DNA of 6,209 nucleotides, from the NCBI GenBank assembly GCA_014860725.1, contig JACZJD010000299.1, positions 1-6,209 of the forward strand, in the 5' to 3' direction. This stretch comes from Aquamicrobium sp. (lineage in GTDB: Bacteria; Pseudomonadota; Alphaproteobacteria; Rhizobiales; Rhizobiaceae). The stretch's first letter is position 1. Each line of letters opens with the position of its first letter. The notes beneath the pieces are model-generated. The model was not told the origin of the DNA and searched no databases. It saw only the letters and a program-made list of their open reading frames with translations. Both the position numbers and the translations under genes were made by a program. This document shows positions 1 through 5,952 of the stretch, piece by piece.

Positions 1-237
1 CAGCGTGCGGGCGTGGTCGAGCTGGGCGCGCAGCTCCTGCTCCTCGATCTCGTCGGCGAGGCGCACGGACTTCGCCCGGTTGATGAGCGAGAAGGTGGCG
101 TCGACGTCGCGGTAGACGCCCCAGATCATCTGCAGCATCAGAAGCTTGTAGAAATCCGTATCGAGCAGGCTGCGCACGATCGGATCGAGCTTCCAAGTGT
201 GGTTGTAGACCCTGCGGGCGATGTCGGTCTTGGGCAT
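1..237 (-). CDS. pncB: Nicotinate phosphoribosyltransferase, N-terminal part (gene runs off the left edge)
   Basis: PncB joins nicotinate to PRPP, with ATP hydrolysis, to give nicotinate mononucleotide in the cytoplasmic NAD salvage (Preiss-Handler) route. Reading the minus strand from the ATG at 237-235 gives 79 uninterrupted codons to the window edge. The protein begins [19 protein letters not shown] and continues with [16 protein letters not shown] (residues 24-39), the N-terminal TDxYK-type motif of nicotinate phosphoribosyltransferases. The later stretch TFSLINR...VRLADEI also fits alphaproteobacterial PncB. The family is usually about 430 residues, so most of the gene, including the catalytic core, lies outside. 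An AGGAAGG ribosome binding site sits 8 nt before the ATG and supports this start. The next gene upstream on the same strand ends 137 nt away. Recognition is from recalled family sequence, and confidence is high. Confidence 0.93.
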   Translation of the reverse strand, partial: MPKTDIARRVYNHTWKLDPIVRSLLDTDFYKLLMLQMIWGVYRDVDATFSLINRAKSVRLADEIEEQELRAQLDHARTL

Positions 238-245
238 GTCCTGCG

Positions 246-252
246 CCTTCCT
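246..252 (-). promoter_or_regulatory. Ribosome binding site of pncB
   Basis: On the minus strand this reads AGGAAGG and lies 8 nt before the pncB ATG. It fixes the start of this edge-truncated gene. A second AGGA lies only one base from the ATG, too close to act as the site. Confidence 0.75.
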
Positions 253-287
253 GCGTGGCGCGCCAGCGGAACCGAACGGGAGGGCGT

Positions 288-293
288 TGTCAA
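288..293 (-). promoter_or_regulatory. Possible -35 box upstream of pncB
   Basis: The minus strand reads TTGACA, a perfect match to the sigma-70-type -35 hexamer, 50 nt before the pncB start codon. No convincing -10 follows: at 17 nt spacing the hexamer is TCCGCT, with only 2 of 6 matches. It lies directly after the large inverted repeat in the direction of transcription. It may be a chance match or part of an activator-dependent promoter. Confidence 0.25.
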
Positions 294-295
294 TG

Positions 296-355
296 CGGCG
301 GGCGGGCACGCAGGCGACAATCGCTTGCGCCAGGACGCAAGCGATCCGCCCGCCG
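296..355. repeat. Two-stem inverted repeat (structured intergenic element or terminator)
   Basis: Two perfect 10-bp stems are stacked. The inner stem pairs ATCGCTTGCG (320-329) with CGCAAGCGAT (336-345) around a 6-nt loop. The outer stem pairs CGGCGGGCGG (296-305) with CCGCCCGCCG (346-355). The two stems abut directly on the right side and are split by a 14-nt bulge (306-319) on the left. On the minus strand the element starts 20 nt past the stop codon of the META-domain gene and ends 58 nt before pncB. No T-run follows on either strand, so a classical intrinsic terminator is not shown. It could be a U-less terminator, an RNA-stabilising 3' structure or a 5' UTR structure of pncB. Confidence 0.7.
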
Positions 356-360
356 GAACG

Positions 361-372
361 GCCGCATGCGGC
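361..372. repeat. 12-nt perfect palindrome GCCGCATGCGGC
   Basis: This self-complementary 12-mer lies 3-14 nt past the stop codon (377-375) of the minus-strand META-domain gene and 5 nt from the larger inverted repeat. It has no loop, so it is a poor RNA hairpin and would suit a dimeric DNA-binding protein better. In GC-rich DNA it may also be chance. Confidence 0.4.
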
Positions 373-374
373 GG

Positions 375-1157
375 CTACCGCGCAGCCCGCAGGAGCGTCC
401 TGCCGTCGCCGTCGACGAACACGACCGTGCCGTCCTGCCCGACGCTGTATCCGGTCGCCGTCTCGAACGCCGCGAACAGCGCCCGCTCGTGGGTCGCCTG
501 CGGCTCCGGACAGGCCATCAGCGTCGCGGCGGCCCTGCCGAAGGAGATTTCGGCGCCCTCGACGGTGTAGGAGCCGCGATAGGAGTTGCACAGTCTGCCG
601 GAGAAGGCGCCGTCCTCGCCGAAGGCGATGGTCGCCGGGATGTCGGCGGGAACGGCGCGCCCGCCGACCTCGACGATGCGCCATTCGCCCGCGAGAAGCT
701 CCTTGCCGTCGATCTCGAACGGCGGCGGCGCCTCGTAGGGAGAGAGCGTGAGCGTGCCGACGTCGAGCGTCGTTTCGGCGACGTCGACCGGCACCGGGTC
801 GCTGAGCCAGCGCATTTCCGCGGCGACCAGGATGCCGCCGCGCAGGACGTAGCTCTTGCCGGCGTCGAGATGGGCGCGCGGCACCTCGAGCGTGAAGGGA
901 ACGGGAACCTGCCTGCCCTCGAGCTCGGTGCGCGTCTCGGCCGTGACGGGATCGCCGTCGGCGGCATCGTCGGGCTTGATCTCGACGACGGCGACGGCAT
1001 CGTCGGGCAGGGCGATGCGCTGCAGATAGGTGACTTCACCCGTGATGGTCAGCATCGGCTCGCCTCCGTCGGCCCGGGCGTACCCGGCAGCGAGCATCGC
1101 GGCCGAGGCGATGGTCGCGAGCATGAAGCCGCGGCGGCTGGCAAGGGTGGTGGACAC
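375..1157 (-). CDS. Exported protein with YbaY/YscW-like and META (HslJ-like) domains
   Basis: The 260-residue protein starts at GTG (1157-1155), preceded by the strong AGGAAGGGAG site. The N-terminus carries SRRGFML (residues 7-13), a hydrophobic stretch and YARA-D near residue 29. This is a signal peptide with a twin-arginine (Tat)-like motif. Residues about 35-140 resemble the YbaY/YscW family (beta-rich, often a lipoprotein), with [16 protein letters not shown] at its start. No lipobox cysteine is visible. Residues about 154-258 match a META domain: [12 protein letters not shown], then LCNSYRGSY (188-196) and [18 protein letters not shown] (211-228), as in HslJ. C190 and C216 are the only cysteines and could form a periplasmic disulfide. 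META proteins are linked to envelope stress or drug tolerance in some bacteria, but the exact role here is unknown. It is transcribed away from the phosphatase-like gene and towards pncB. Confidence 0.88.
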   Translation of the reverse strand: MSTTLASRRGFMLATIASAAMLAAGYARADGGEPMLTITGEVTYLQRIALPDDAVAVVEIKPDDAADGDPVTAETRTELEGRQVPVPFTLEVPRAHLDAGKSYVLRGGILVAAEMRWLSDPVPVDVAETTLDVGTLTLSPYEAPPPFEIDGKELLAGEWRIVEVGGRAVPADIPATIAFGEDGAFSGRLCNSYRGSYTVEGAEISFGRAAATLMACPEPQATHERALFAAFETATGYSVGQDGTVVFVDGDGRTLLRAAR

Positions 1158-1165
1158 GGTGGCTG

Positions 1166-1175
1166 CTCCCTTCCT
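1166..1175 (-). promoter_or_regulatory. Ribosome binding site fixing a GTG start for the META-domain gene
   Basis: The minus strand reads AGGAAGGGAG, ending 8 nt before the GTG at 1157-1155. This strong purine-rich site supports the GTG start, which also gives a complete signal peptide. Confidence 0.75.
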
Positions 1176-1195
1176 GTGCGAAGTTTGCGCCCTAT

Positions 1196-1225
1196 ATCAT
1201 AGCCGTGCAATGAACGGGGTATGAA
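1196..1225 (-). promoter_or_regulatory. Putative promoter of the META-domain gene
   Basis: On the minus strand a TATGAT -10 candidate (1201-1196, 5 of 6 matches to TATAAT) follows TTCATA (1225-1220, 4 of 6 matches to TTGACA) with 18 nt between them. It lies about 39 nt before the GTG start codon, a normal distance. The prediction is by eye only. Confidence 0.35.
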
Positions 1226-1281
1226 CGCGGCGTACGGTTACCCGTCGGAACGAGACCGCCCGCCGAACGAGGAAGGCAGGA

Positions 1282-1794
1282 ATGGTCATTCATGTCTGCC
1301 CGCTGACGCGAGTGGAGGAAACCGTTGCCGCATCGGGCGCGGCGCGGCTCGTCACCCTGCTGGCCGCCGGCACGCCGTTCGAGCGCCCGGTGGCGATCGA
1401 CCCGGCGAATCATCTCAGCCTGTGGATGAACGACATCGTCGAGGCGCAGGCCGGTCTTGTCGCGCCGGGCAGGGTGCATGTCGAGAGCCTGATCCGCTTC
1501 GCGCAGGACTGGGACCGGGCGCAGCCGCTCGTCATCAACTGCTATGCGGGCATCAGCCGCTCCACCGCCGCGGCCTTCATCGTGGCGGCGGCGCTGAGGC
1601 CCGAGCGCGACGAGGCGGAGCTCGCGTGGACGCTGCGCCTCGTCTCGCCCTCGGCCACCCCCAATCCCGGCCTCGTGCGGCATGCCGACGCGCTTCTCGG
1701 CCGGGAGGGACGGATGGTCGCGGCCGTCGCGGCGATCGGTCGCGGCGCGGATGCGTTCGAGGGAGCGCCGTTTGCGCTGCCGCTCGGCGGTTGA
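1282..1794 (+). CDS. Protein-tyrosine-phosphatase-like protein (predicted, COG5350-like)
   Basis: The protein has 170 residues with no signal peptide or membrane segment, so it is probably cytoplasmic. Residues 85-95 read [11 protein letters not shown], which holds the C-x5-R-S/T phosphate-binding loop of cysteine-dependent phosphatases (C87 nucleophile, R93). D51 in LWMNDIVE is a candidate for the general acid, by position only. The layout and length fit the small predicted protein tyrosine phosphatases common in rhizobia. The substrate is unknown; phosphotyrosine, another phosphoprotein or a small phosphate ester are all possible. AGGAAGG lies 5 nt before the ATG and supports this start. 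The gene is divergent from the META-domain gene and 182 nt upstream of nuoA. It points the same way as the nuo genes but probably has its own transcript. The family call is firm; activity is inferred. Confidence 0.85.
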   Translation: MVIHVCPLTRVEETVAASGAARLVTLLAAGTPFERPVAIDPANHLSLWMNDIVEAQAGLVAPGRVHVESLIRFAQDWDRAQPLVINCYAGISRSTAAAFIVAAALRPERDEAELAWTLRLVSPSATPNPGLVRHADALLGREGRMVAAVAAIGRGADAFEGAPFALPLGG

Positions 1795-1926
1795 CGCAGC
1801 GCAAGCATCGGCAATGTTTGACTTGCTTCGCGCAAGCGCCTGCGCTAACCCTCGCCGCGTCGCAGCAAGCCTGCGCCGCGCGGGGGCCGGCGGGAAATTC
1901 TGTCGCGGTCGCGCTTCCCGTTTCGG

Positions 1927-1935
1927 TGCTATAGT
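1927..1935 (+). promoter_or_regulatory. Putative extended -10 promoter of the nuo operon
   Basis: TGCTATAGT matches the extended -10 form TGnTATAAT with one mismatch. It also contains CTATAG, close to the rhizobial -10 consensus CTATAT. No good -35 hexamer is seen 16-18 nt upstream, as is common for extended -10 promoters. Transcription would begin near 1942, giving a leader of about 35 nt before nuoA. The prediction is by eye only. Confidence 0.45.
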
Positions 1936-1966
1936 GCCCATCGCGGCGGAACGTCGGCAAGCCAAC

Positions 1967-1971
1967 GGAAA
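1967..1971 (+). promoter_or_regulatory. Ribosome binding site deciding the nuoA start
   Basis: GGAAA lies 5 nt before the ATG at 1977. The alternative in-frame ATG at 1971 overlaps this site and has no spacing to it. The site therefore favours 1977, which gives the family-typical N-terminus [10 protein letters not shown]. Confidence 0.6.
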
Positions 1972-1976
1972 TGACC

Positions 1977-2342
1977 ATGAGCGAGCTACTCGGTTCCTAT
2001 CTGCCCATCGTGATCTTCATCGGTGTGGCGCTCGTCGTCGGTGTCGCTCTGATCGTGGCGCCGTTCATCGTCGCCTACAGCGACCCCGACCCCGAGAAGC
2101 TTTCGGCCTACGAGTGCGGCTTCAACGCGTTCGACGACGCGCGCATGAAGTTCGACGTCCGCTTCTATCTGGTCGCGATCCTGTTCATCATCTTCGATCT
2201 CGAAGTGGCCTTCCTGTTCCCTTGGGCGGTGTCGTTCGGCGACATCGGCTGGTTCGGCTTCTGGTCGATGATGGTGTTCCTCGGCGTGCTGACGATCGGC
2301 TTCATCTACGAATGGAAGAAGGGCGCGCTGGAATGGGATTGA
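1977..2342 (+). CDS. nuoA: NADH-quinone oxidoreductase subunit A
   Basis: NuoA (ND3 homologue) is a small inner-membrane subunit of complex I near the junction with the quinone-reducing arm. The protein has 121 residues, typical for the family. Three membrane helices are visible at about 8-31, 62-83 and 92-112. The conserved first loop reads [20 protein letters not shown] (40-59); C47 corresponds to the loop cysteine known from mitochondrial ND3. The second helix contains the conserved acidic pair in [14 protein letters not shown] (D74, E76). The start at 1977 is preferred over 1971 because of the ribosome binding site and similarity to rhizobial NuoA. It is the first gene of the nuo cluster and overlaps nuoB by 10 nt, which suggests translational coupling. 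Identification is certain. Confidence 0.97.
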   Translation: MSELLGSYLPIVIFIGVALVVGVALIVAPFIVAYSDPDPEKLSAYECGFNAFDDARMKFDVRFYLVAILFIIFDLEVAFLFPWAVSFGDIGWFGFWSMMVFLGVLTIGFIYEWKKGALEWD

Positions 2343-2914
2343 ACGACACCTCCCGGACCCTCGTGGCCCCCAGGCCCAAGGGTATCATCGACCCGAATAC
2401 CGGCAAGCCGGTCGGCGCCGACGACCGTTTCTTCGGCGACCTGAACGACGAGCTGTCGGACAAGGGATTCCTCGTCACCTCGTCGGAAGCGCTCATCACC
2501 TGGGCGCGCACCGGCTCGCTGATGTACATGACGTTCGGTCTCGCGTGCTGCGCGGTGGAGATGATCCATTCGGCCATGCCGCACTACGACAGCGAGCGCT
2601 TCGGCATCGCGCCGCGCGGCTCGCCGCGCCAGTCCGACGTGATGATCGTCGCCGGCACGCTGACCAACAAGATGGCGCCCGCCCTGCGCAAGGTCTACGA
2701 CCAGATGCCGGAGCCGCGCTACGTCATCTCCATGGGCTCGTGCGCCAATGGCGGCGGCTACTATCACTATTCCTATTCGGTGGTGCGCGGCTGCGACCGC
2801 ATCGTGCCGGTCGACATCTACGTCCCCGGCTGTCCGCCCACCGCCGAGGCGCTGCTCTACGGCATTCTTCTGCTCCAGAAGAAGATCCGCCGTACCGGCA
2901 CGATCGAGCGGTAG
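2333..2914 (+). CDS. nuoB: NADH-quinone oxidoreductase subunit B (N2 cluster)
   Basis: NuoB (PSST homologue) carries 4Fe-4S cluster N2, the last electron carrier before quinone, in the connecting module with NuoC and NuoD. The protein has 193 residues. The likely N2 ligands are all present: the tandem C72-C73 in [10 protein letters not shown]137 in [20 protein letters not shown] and C167 in [14 protein letters not shown]. The stretch [20 protein letters not shown] (97-116) is almost invariant in the family. The start ATG at 2333 gives [20 protein letters not shown], as in rhizobial NuoB. The reading frame stays open far upstream of this ATG, but that extension lies across nuoA in another frame and has no family similarity. 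A purine-rich AAGAAGGG lies about 9 nt before the start, inside nuoA. Residue 84 is His in [10 protein letters not shown], where many homologues have Arg. Confidence 0.97.
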   Translation: MGLNDTSRTLVAPRPKGIIDPNTGKPVGADDRFFGDLNDELSDKGFLVTSSEALITWARTGSLMYMTFGLACCAVEMIHSAMPHYDSERFGIAPRGSPRQSDVMIVAGTLTNKMAPALRKVYDQMPEPRYVISMGSCANGGGYYHYSYSVVRGCDRIVPVDIYVPGCPPTAEALLYGILLLQKKIRRTGTIER

Positions 2915-2918
2915 GAGG
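2913..2918 (+). promoter_or_regulatory. Ribosome binding site fixing the GTG start of nuoC
   Basis: AGGAGG overlaps the TAG stop codon of nuoB and lies 5 nt before the GTG at 2924. This near-perfect site supports GTG as the start and suggests ribosome hand-over from nuoB. Confidence 0.8.
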
Positions 2919-2923
2919 CAGGC

Positions 2924-3529
2924 GTGAGCGAAGCCCTTTCCGATCTGTCCGCCTATCTGCAGGAACGTCTCGGCCCGCGGCTGTCCGAAGCGGTCATCGC
3001 GTTCGGGGAGCTGACGATCACGGTCGAGCCCGGCGACATCGTCGATGTGCTGACCTTCCTGCGCGACGACGCGCAGTGCCAGTTCGTCTCCTTCATCGAC
3101 ATCAGCGGCGCCGACTATCCGGCGCGCGAGCGCCGTTTCGACGTGCTCTACCACCTGCTGTCGCCGCGCCAGAACCTGCGCATCCGCGTCAAGGTGCAGA
3201 CCGACGAGGACACGCCGGTTCCCTCGGCCGTCGCCGTCTATCCCGGCGCCGAATGGTACGAGCGCGAGACGTTCGACCTCTACGGCGTCCTGTTCTCGGG
3301 CCATCCCGAGCTGCGTCGCATCCTGACCGACTACGGCTTCGAGGGCCATCCGCTTCGCAAGGACTTCCCCGTCACCGGCTTCGTCGAGGTGCGTTACGAC
3401 GACGAGGTGAAGCGCGTCGTCTACGAGAAGGTCGAGCTGAAGCAGGAATTCCGCAATTTCGACTTCCTGTCGCCGTGGGAGGGCACCGACTACGTGCTGC
3501 CCGGCGACGAGAAGGCCAAGACGAGCTGA
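2924..3529 (+). CDS. nuoC: NADH-quinone oxidoreductase subunit C (30 kDa subunit)
   Basis: NuoC is the structural 30-kDa subunit of the peripheral arm. It binds NuoD and NuoB and has no redox centre. The protein has 201 residues and starts at GTG with a strong AGGAGG site. The complex I 30-kDa signature is clear: [20 protein letters not shown] (113-132), followed by the conserved [17 protein letters not shown] (136-152). The C-terminal part, about 153-201, with [15 protein letters not shown], is typical of alphaproteobacterial and mitochondrial forms. It is a stand-alone protein and not fused to NuoD as in Escherichia coli. It lies 9 nt after nuoB and 8 nt before nuoD. Identification is certain. 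Confidence 0.97.
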   Translation: MSEALSDLSAYLQERLGPRLSEAVIAFGELTITVEPGDIVDVLTFLRDDAQCQFVSFIDISGADYPARERRFDVLYHLLSPRQNLRIRVKVQTDEDTPVPSAVAVYPGAEWYERETFDLYGVLFSGHPELRRILTDYGFEGHPLRKDFPVTGFVEVRYDDEVKRVVYEKVELKQEFRNFDFLSPWEGTDYVLPGDEKAKTS

Positions 3530-3537
3530 GGCATTTC

Positions 3538-4728
3538 ATGGCTGAGACCGCGGTACGCAACTTCAGCATCAACTTCGGCCCGCAACATCCTGCGGCGCAT
3601 GGCGTTCTGCGCCTCGTGCTCGAGCTGGACGGCGAGGTGGTCGACCGTGCCGACCCGCATATCGGCCTTCTGCATCGCGGCACCGAGAAGCTGATGGAGC
3701 AGAAGACCTATCTACAGGCCGTGCCCTATCTCGACCGCCTCGACTACTGCGCGCCGATGAATCAGGAGCACGCCTTCGCGCTCGCCGCCGAGCGGCTGCT
3801 GGGCATCGAGGTGCCGCGCCGCGGCCAGGTGATCCGCGTGCTCTACAGCGAGATCGGCCGCATCATGTCGCACATCCTCAATGTGACGACGCAGGCCATG
3901 GACGTCGGCGCGCTGACCCCGCCGCTGTGGGGCTTCGTCGAGCGCGAGAAGCTGATGGTCTTCTACGAGCGGGCCAGCGGCTCGCGCATGCACGCGGCCT
4001 ATTTCCGGCCCGGCGGCGTGCATCAGGACCTGCCCGACCAGCTTGTCGAAGACCTCGGCAAGTGGATCGACCCGTTCCTGAAGTCGGTCGACGACCTCGA
4101 CGACCTTCTGACGGAGAACCGCATCTTCAAGCAGCGCAACGTCGATATCGGCGTCGTGAAGCTGGAGGATGCGTGGGCGCGCGGCTTCTCGGGCGTGATG
4201 GTGCGCGGCTCGGGCGCGGCGTGGGACCTGCGCAAGTCGCAGCCCTACGAATGCTACGCCGAAATGGATTTCGACGTTCCCATCGGCAAGAACGGCGACT
4301 GCTACGACCGTTACCTCATCCGCATGGAGGAGATGCGCCAGTCGGCGAAGATCATGCGCCAGTGCGTCGATCTGCTGCTGGGCAAGGACCGGGTAGGCCC
4401 GGTCTCGTCCACCGACGGCAAGGTCGTGCCGCCGAAGCGCGGCGAGATGAAGCGCTCGATGGAGGCGCTCATCCACCACTTCAAGCTCTACACCGAGGGC
4501 TACCGCGTGCCGGCCGGCGAGGTCTACGCCGCCGTCGAGGCGCCGAAGGGCGAATTCGGCGTCTATCTCGTCTCCGACGGCACCAACAAGCCGTATCGCT
4601 GCAAGCTGCGCGCGCCCGGTTTCGCGCATCTCCAGGCCATGGACTTCCTGTGCCGGGGCCACATGCTGGCCGACGTCTCGGCGATCCTCGGCTCCCTCGA
4701 CATCGTGTTTGGTGAGGTCGACCGTTAA
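3538..4728 (+). CDS. nuoD: NADH-quinone oxidoreductase subunit D (49 kDa subunit)
   Basis: NuoD forms, with NuoB, the quinone-binding cavity at the foot of the peripheral arm. It is related to the large subunit of NiFe hydrogenases but lacks the metal ligands. The protein has 396 residues, the usual length. [15 protein letters not shown] (12-26) carries H21, and Y70 lies in [13 protein letters not shown]. By their spacing these match the quinone-headgroup His and Tyr known from the Thermus enzyme (Nqo4 H38 and Y87). The 49-kDa signature [12 protein letters not shown] spans 45-56. The C-terminus [13 protein letters not shown] is characteristic. A TGAGG site overlapping the nuoC stop codon, with 6 nt spacing, supports the ATG at 3538. 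The long open frame upstream of this ATG runs through nuoB and nuoC and is spurious. The gene ends in TAATG, sharing one base with nuoE. Confidence 0.98.
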   Translation: MAETAVRNFSINFGPQHPAAHGVLRLVLELDGEVVDRADPHIGLLHRGTEKLMEQKTYLQAVPYLDRLDYCAPMNQEHAFALAAERLLGIEVPRRGQVIRVLYSEIGRIMSHILNVTTQAMDVGALTPPLWGFVEREKLMVFYERASGSRMHAAYFRPGGVHQDLPDQLVEDLGKWIDPFLKSVDDLDDLLTENRIFKQRNVDIGVVKLEDAWARGFSGVMVRGSGAAWDLRKSQPYECYAEMDFDVPIGKNGDCYDRYLIRMEEMRQSAKIMRQCVDLLLGKDRVGPVSSTDGKVVPPKRGEMKRSMEALIHHFKLYTEGYRVPAGEVYAAVEAPKGEFGVYLVSDGTNKPYRCKLRAPGFAHLQAMDFLCRGHMLADVSAILGSLDIVFGEVDR

Positions 4729-5942
4729 TGTCCGTCCGCCGTCTCGCAGAAGAAGCCGTCCAGCCCGCAAGCTTCGCCTTCAACAGGGATAACGCCGCCT
4801 GGGCGAAGCAGACGATCAAGAAGTATCCGAAGGGGCGCGAGGCCTCCGCGGTGATCCCGCTGCTCATGCGCGCGCAGGAGCAGGAAGGCTGGGTCTCGCG
4901 GGCGACGATCGAGTACGTCGCCGACATGCTCGGCATGCCCTATATCCGCGTGCTCGAGGTCGCGACCTTCTACACCCAGTTCCAGATCAAGCCGGTCGGC
5001 ACCAAGGCCCACATCCAGGTGTGCGGCACCACGCCCTGCATGCTGCGCGGCGCGGAGGACCTGAAGCGGGTCTGCCGCGACAAGATCCACCCCGAGCAGT
5101 TCCATACCAATGCCGACGGCACGCTGTCGTGGGAAGAGGTCGAGTGCCAGGGCGCCTGCGTCAACGCGCCGATGGTCATGATCTTCAAAGACACCTACGA
5201 GGACCTGACGCCGGAGCGGCTGGCCGAGATCATCGACGAGTTCGAGGCGGGCAGGGGCGCCGAGGTGCCGACCGGACCGCAGAACGGCCGTACCTTCTCG
5301 GCCCCGATCTCCGGCCTGACGACGCTCACCGACGAGAAGGCGATCCTGAAGGAGACCCGCGACCGCGAGGCGAGGGAGCAGGCCAGGGCCGCCAAGGCCG
5401 ATGCGGCGACCGTGCCGCCGACGCAGGCGGCCAAGCCCAAGACCGACGCCATCGAGACCAGCCCGGCGATCAGGTCGCCGTCGAAGGTCAAGGTCAGCCC
5501 GAAGACCGAGGCTGCGGCCAGCGTCAGCGCGCCCGCGGAGAACAAGGCCGCCGCCGACACGGCCGCGACCGGCGAGAAGCGCAGCCATTCCGGCAAGCCG
5601 GCCGACGCCGCGCGCGCCTTCAAGTCGCCGGAGCTTGCCGCCGACAAGCCCGTCTCGCTCGACGATCCGGACCGGCCGGCCGGCATCGAGAAGCCGGAGA
5701 AGCCCGACGATCTCCAGATGATCGCCGGCATCGGCCCGCGCAACGAGCGCCTGCTCAACGAGCTCGGCATCTACACCTGGGCGCAGGTCGCTTCGTGGAA
5801 GAAGGCCGAGCGCGACTGGGTCGACAGCTACCTGAGCTTCAAGGGCCGCATCGAGCGCGAGGAATGGGTGAAGCAGGCCGAGGCGCTCGCCAGGGGCGGC
5901 GAGGCCGAATACATCCGCGTCTTCGGCAAGAAACCGAGGTGA
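4728..5942 (+). CDS. nuoE: NADH-quinone oxidoreductase subunit E with C-terminal extension (2Fe-2S, N1a)
   Basis: NuoE (24-kDa subunit) holds 2Fe-2S cluster N1a beside the FMN of NuoF in the NADH-oxidising module. Residues about 15-175 form the thioredoxin-like NuoE domain. Cluster ligands are C99 and C104 (VCGTTPC), then C140 and C144 (ECQGAC). The motif [11 protein letters not shown] (76-86) is typical. The protein is 404 residues, about 160-240 more than classical NuoE. Residues about 180-320 are a low-complexity, probably disordered linker rich in Ala, Lys, Pro, Glu and Thr. Residues 325-395 form a compact domain containing [20 protein letters not shown] (327-346), which looks like a helix-hairpin-helix, followed by [20 protein letters not shown]. 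Similar long forms occur in rhizobial NuoE; the role of the tail is unknown. The frame is unbroken, so this is no assembly artefact. The start codon overlaps the nuoD stop by one base, implying translational coupling. Confidence 0.96.
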   Translation: MSVRRLAEEAVQPASFAFNRDNAAWAKQTIKKYPKGREASAVIPLLMRAQEQEGWVSRATIEYVADMLGMPYIRVLEVATFYTQFQIKPVGTKAHIQVCGTTPCMLRGAEDLKRVCRDKIHPEQFHTNADGTLSWEEVECQGACVNAPMVMIFKDTYEDLTPERLAEIIDEFEAGRGAEVPTGPQNGRTFSAPISGLTTLTDEKAILKETRDREAREQARAAKADAATVPPTQAAKPKTDAIETSPAIRSPSKVKVSPKTEAAASVSAPAENKAAADTAATGEKRSHSGKPADAARAFKSPELAADKPVSLDDPDRPAGIEKPEKPDDLQMIAGIGPRNERLLNELGIYTWAQVASWKKAERDWVDSYLSFKGRIEREEWVKQAEALARGGEAEYIRVFGKKPR

Positions 5943-5952
5943 GGGGCTAGCG

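Larger units (their letters stand above)
1795..1976 (+). other. Intergenic region upstream of nuoA with short GC-rich repeats
   Basis: No gene is supported in this 182-nt gap. It holds weak inverted repeats: CTTGC/GCAAG (1822-1826 with 1832-1836) and GCGCA/TGCGC (1830-1834 with 1841-1845). The second could follow the end of the phosphatase-like gene as a weak, U-less terminator. GCCTGCGC occurs twice as a direct repeat (1838-1845 and 1869-1876). TTGACT at 1818-1823 resembles a -35 box but lacks a properly spaced -10. The likely nuo promoter is near the right end. Confidence 0.4.

Noticed and set aside
255..1202. Plus-strand open frame of 315 codons opposite the META-domain gene
   Set aside because: The minus-strand gene has a ribosome binding site, signal peptide and two recognisable domains. 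The plus-strand frame is Arg/Gly/Asp-rich with no domain.
1822..1845. Intrinsic terminator after the phosphatase-like gene
   Set aside because: The stems are only 5 bp, alternative pairings compete, and no T-run follows. The evidence is too weak to list as a terminator.
1971..1976. Alternative nuoA start two codons upstream
   Set aside because: The ATG at 1971 overlaps the GGAAA site, leaving no spacing. The ATG at 1977 has 5 nt spacing and gives the usual N-terminus.
1682..2332. Possible N-terminal extension of NuoB in the same open frame
   Set aside because: It would run through the phosphatase-like gene's end and all of nuoA in another frame. The ATG at 2333 matches the known N-terminus of rhizobial NuoB.
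2306..3349. Long minus-strand open frame opposite nuoB and nuoC
   Set aside because: It mirrors codon positions of GC-rich real genes. The translation shows no family similarity and is rich in Arg, Ala, His and Val, typical of antisense frames. nuoB and nuoC are certain.
2545..3537. Possible N-terminal extension of NuoD in the same open frame
   Set aside because: The extension lies across nuoB and nuoC in another frame and is Arg-rich. The ATG at 3538 has a ribosome binding site and the family-typical start.
3712..4770. Long minus-strand open frame opposite nuoD
   Set aside because: Antisense shadow of a certain gene; composition is His/Arg/Ala/Leu-rich with no recognisable domain.
5268..5942. 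NuoE tail as the result of a frameshift or of fusion with a broken gene
   Set aside because: The frame is continuous, codon use stays GC-rich at the third position, and the tail ends in an ordered, family-like domain. It looks like a native part of the protein.
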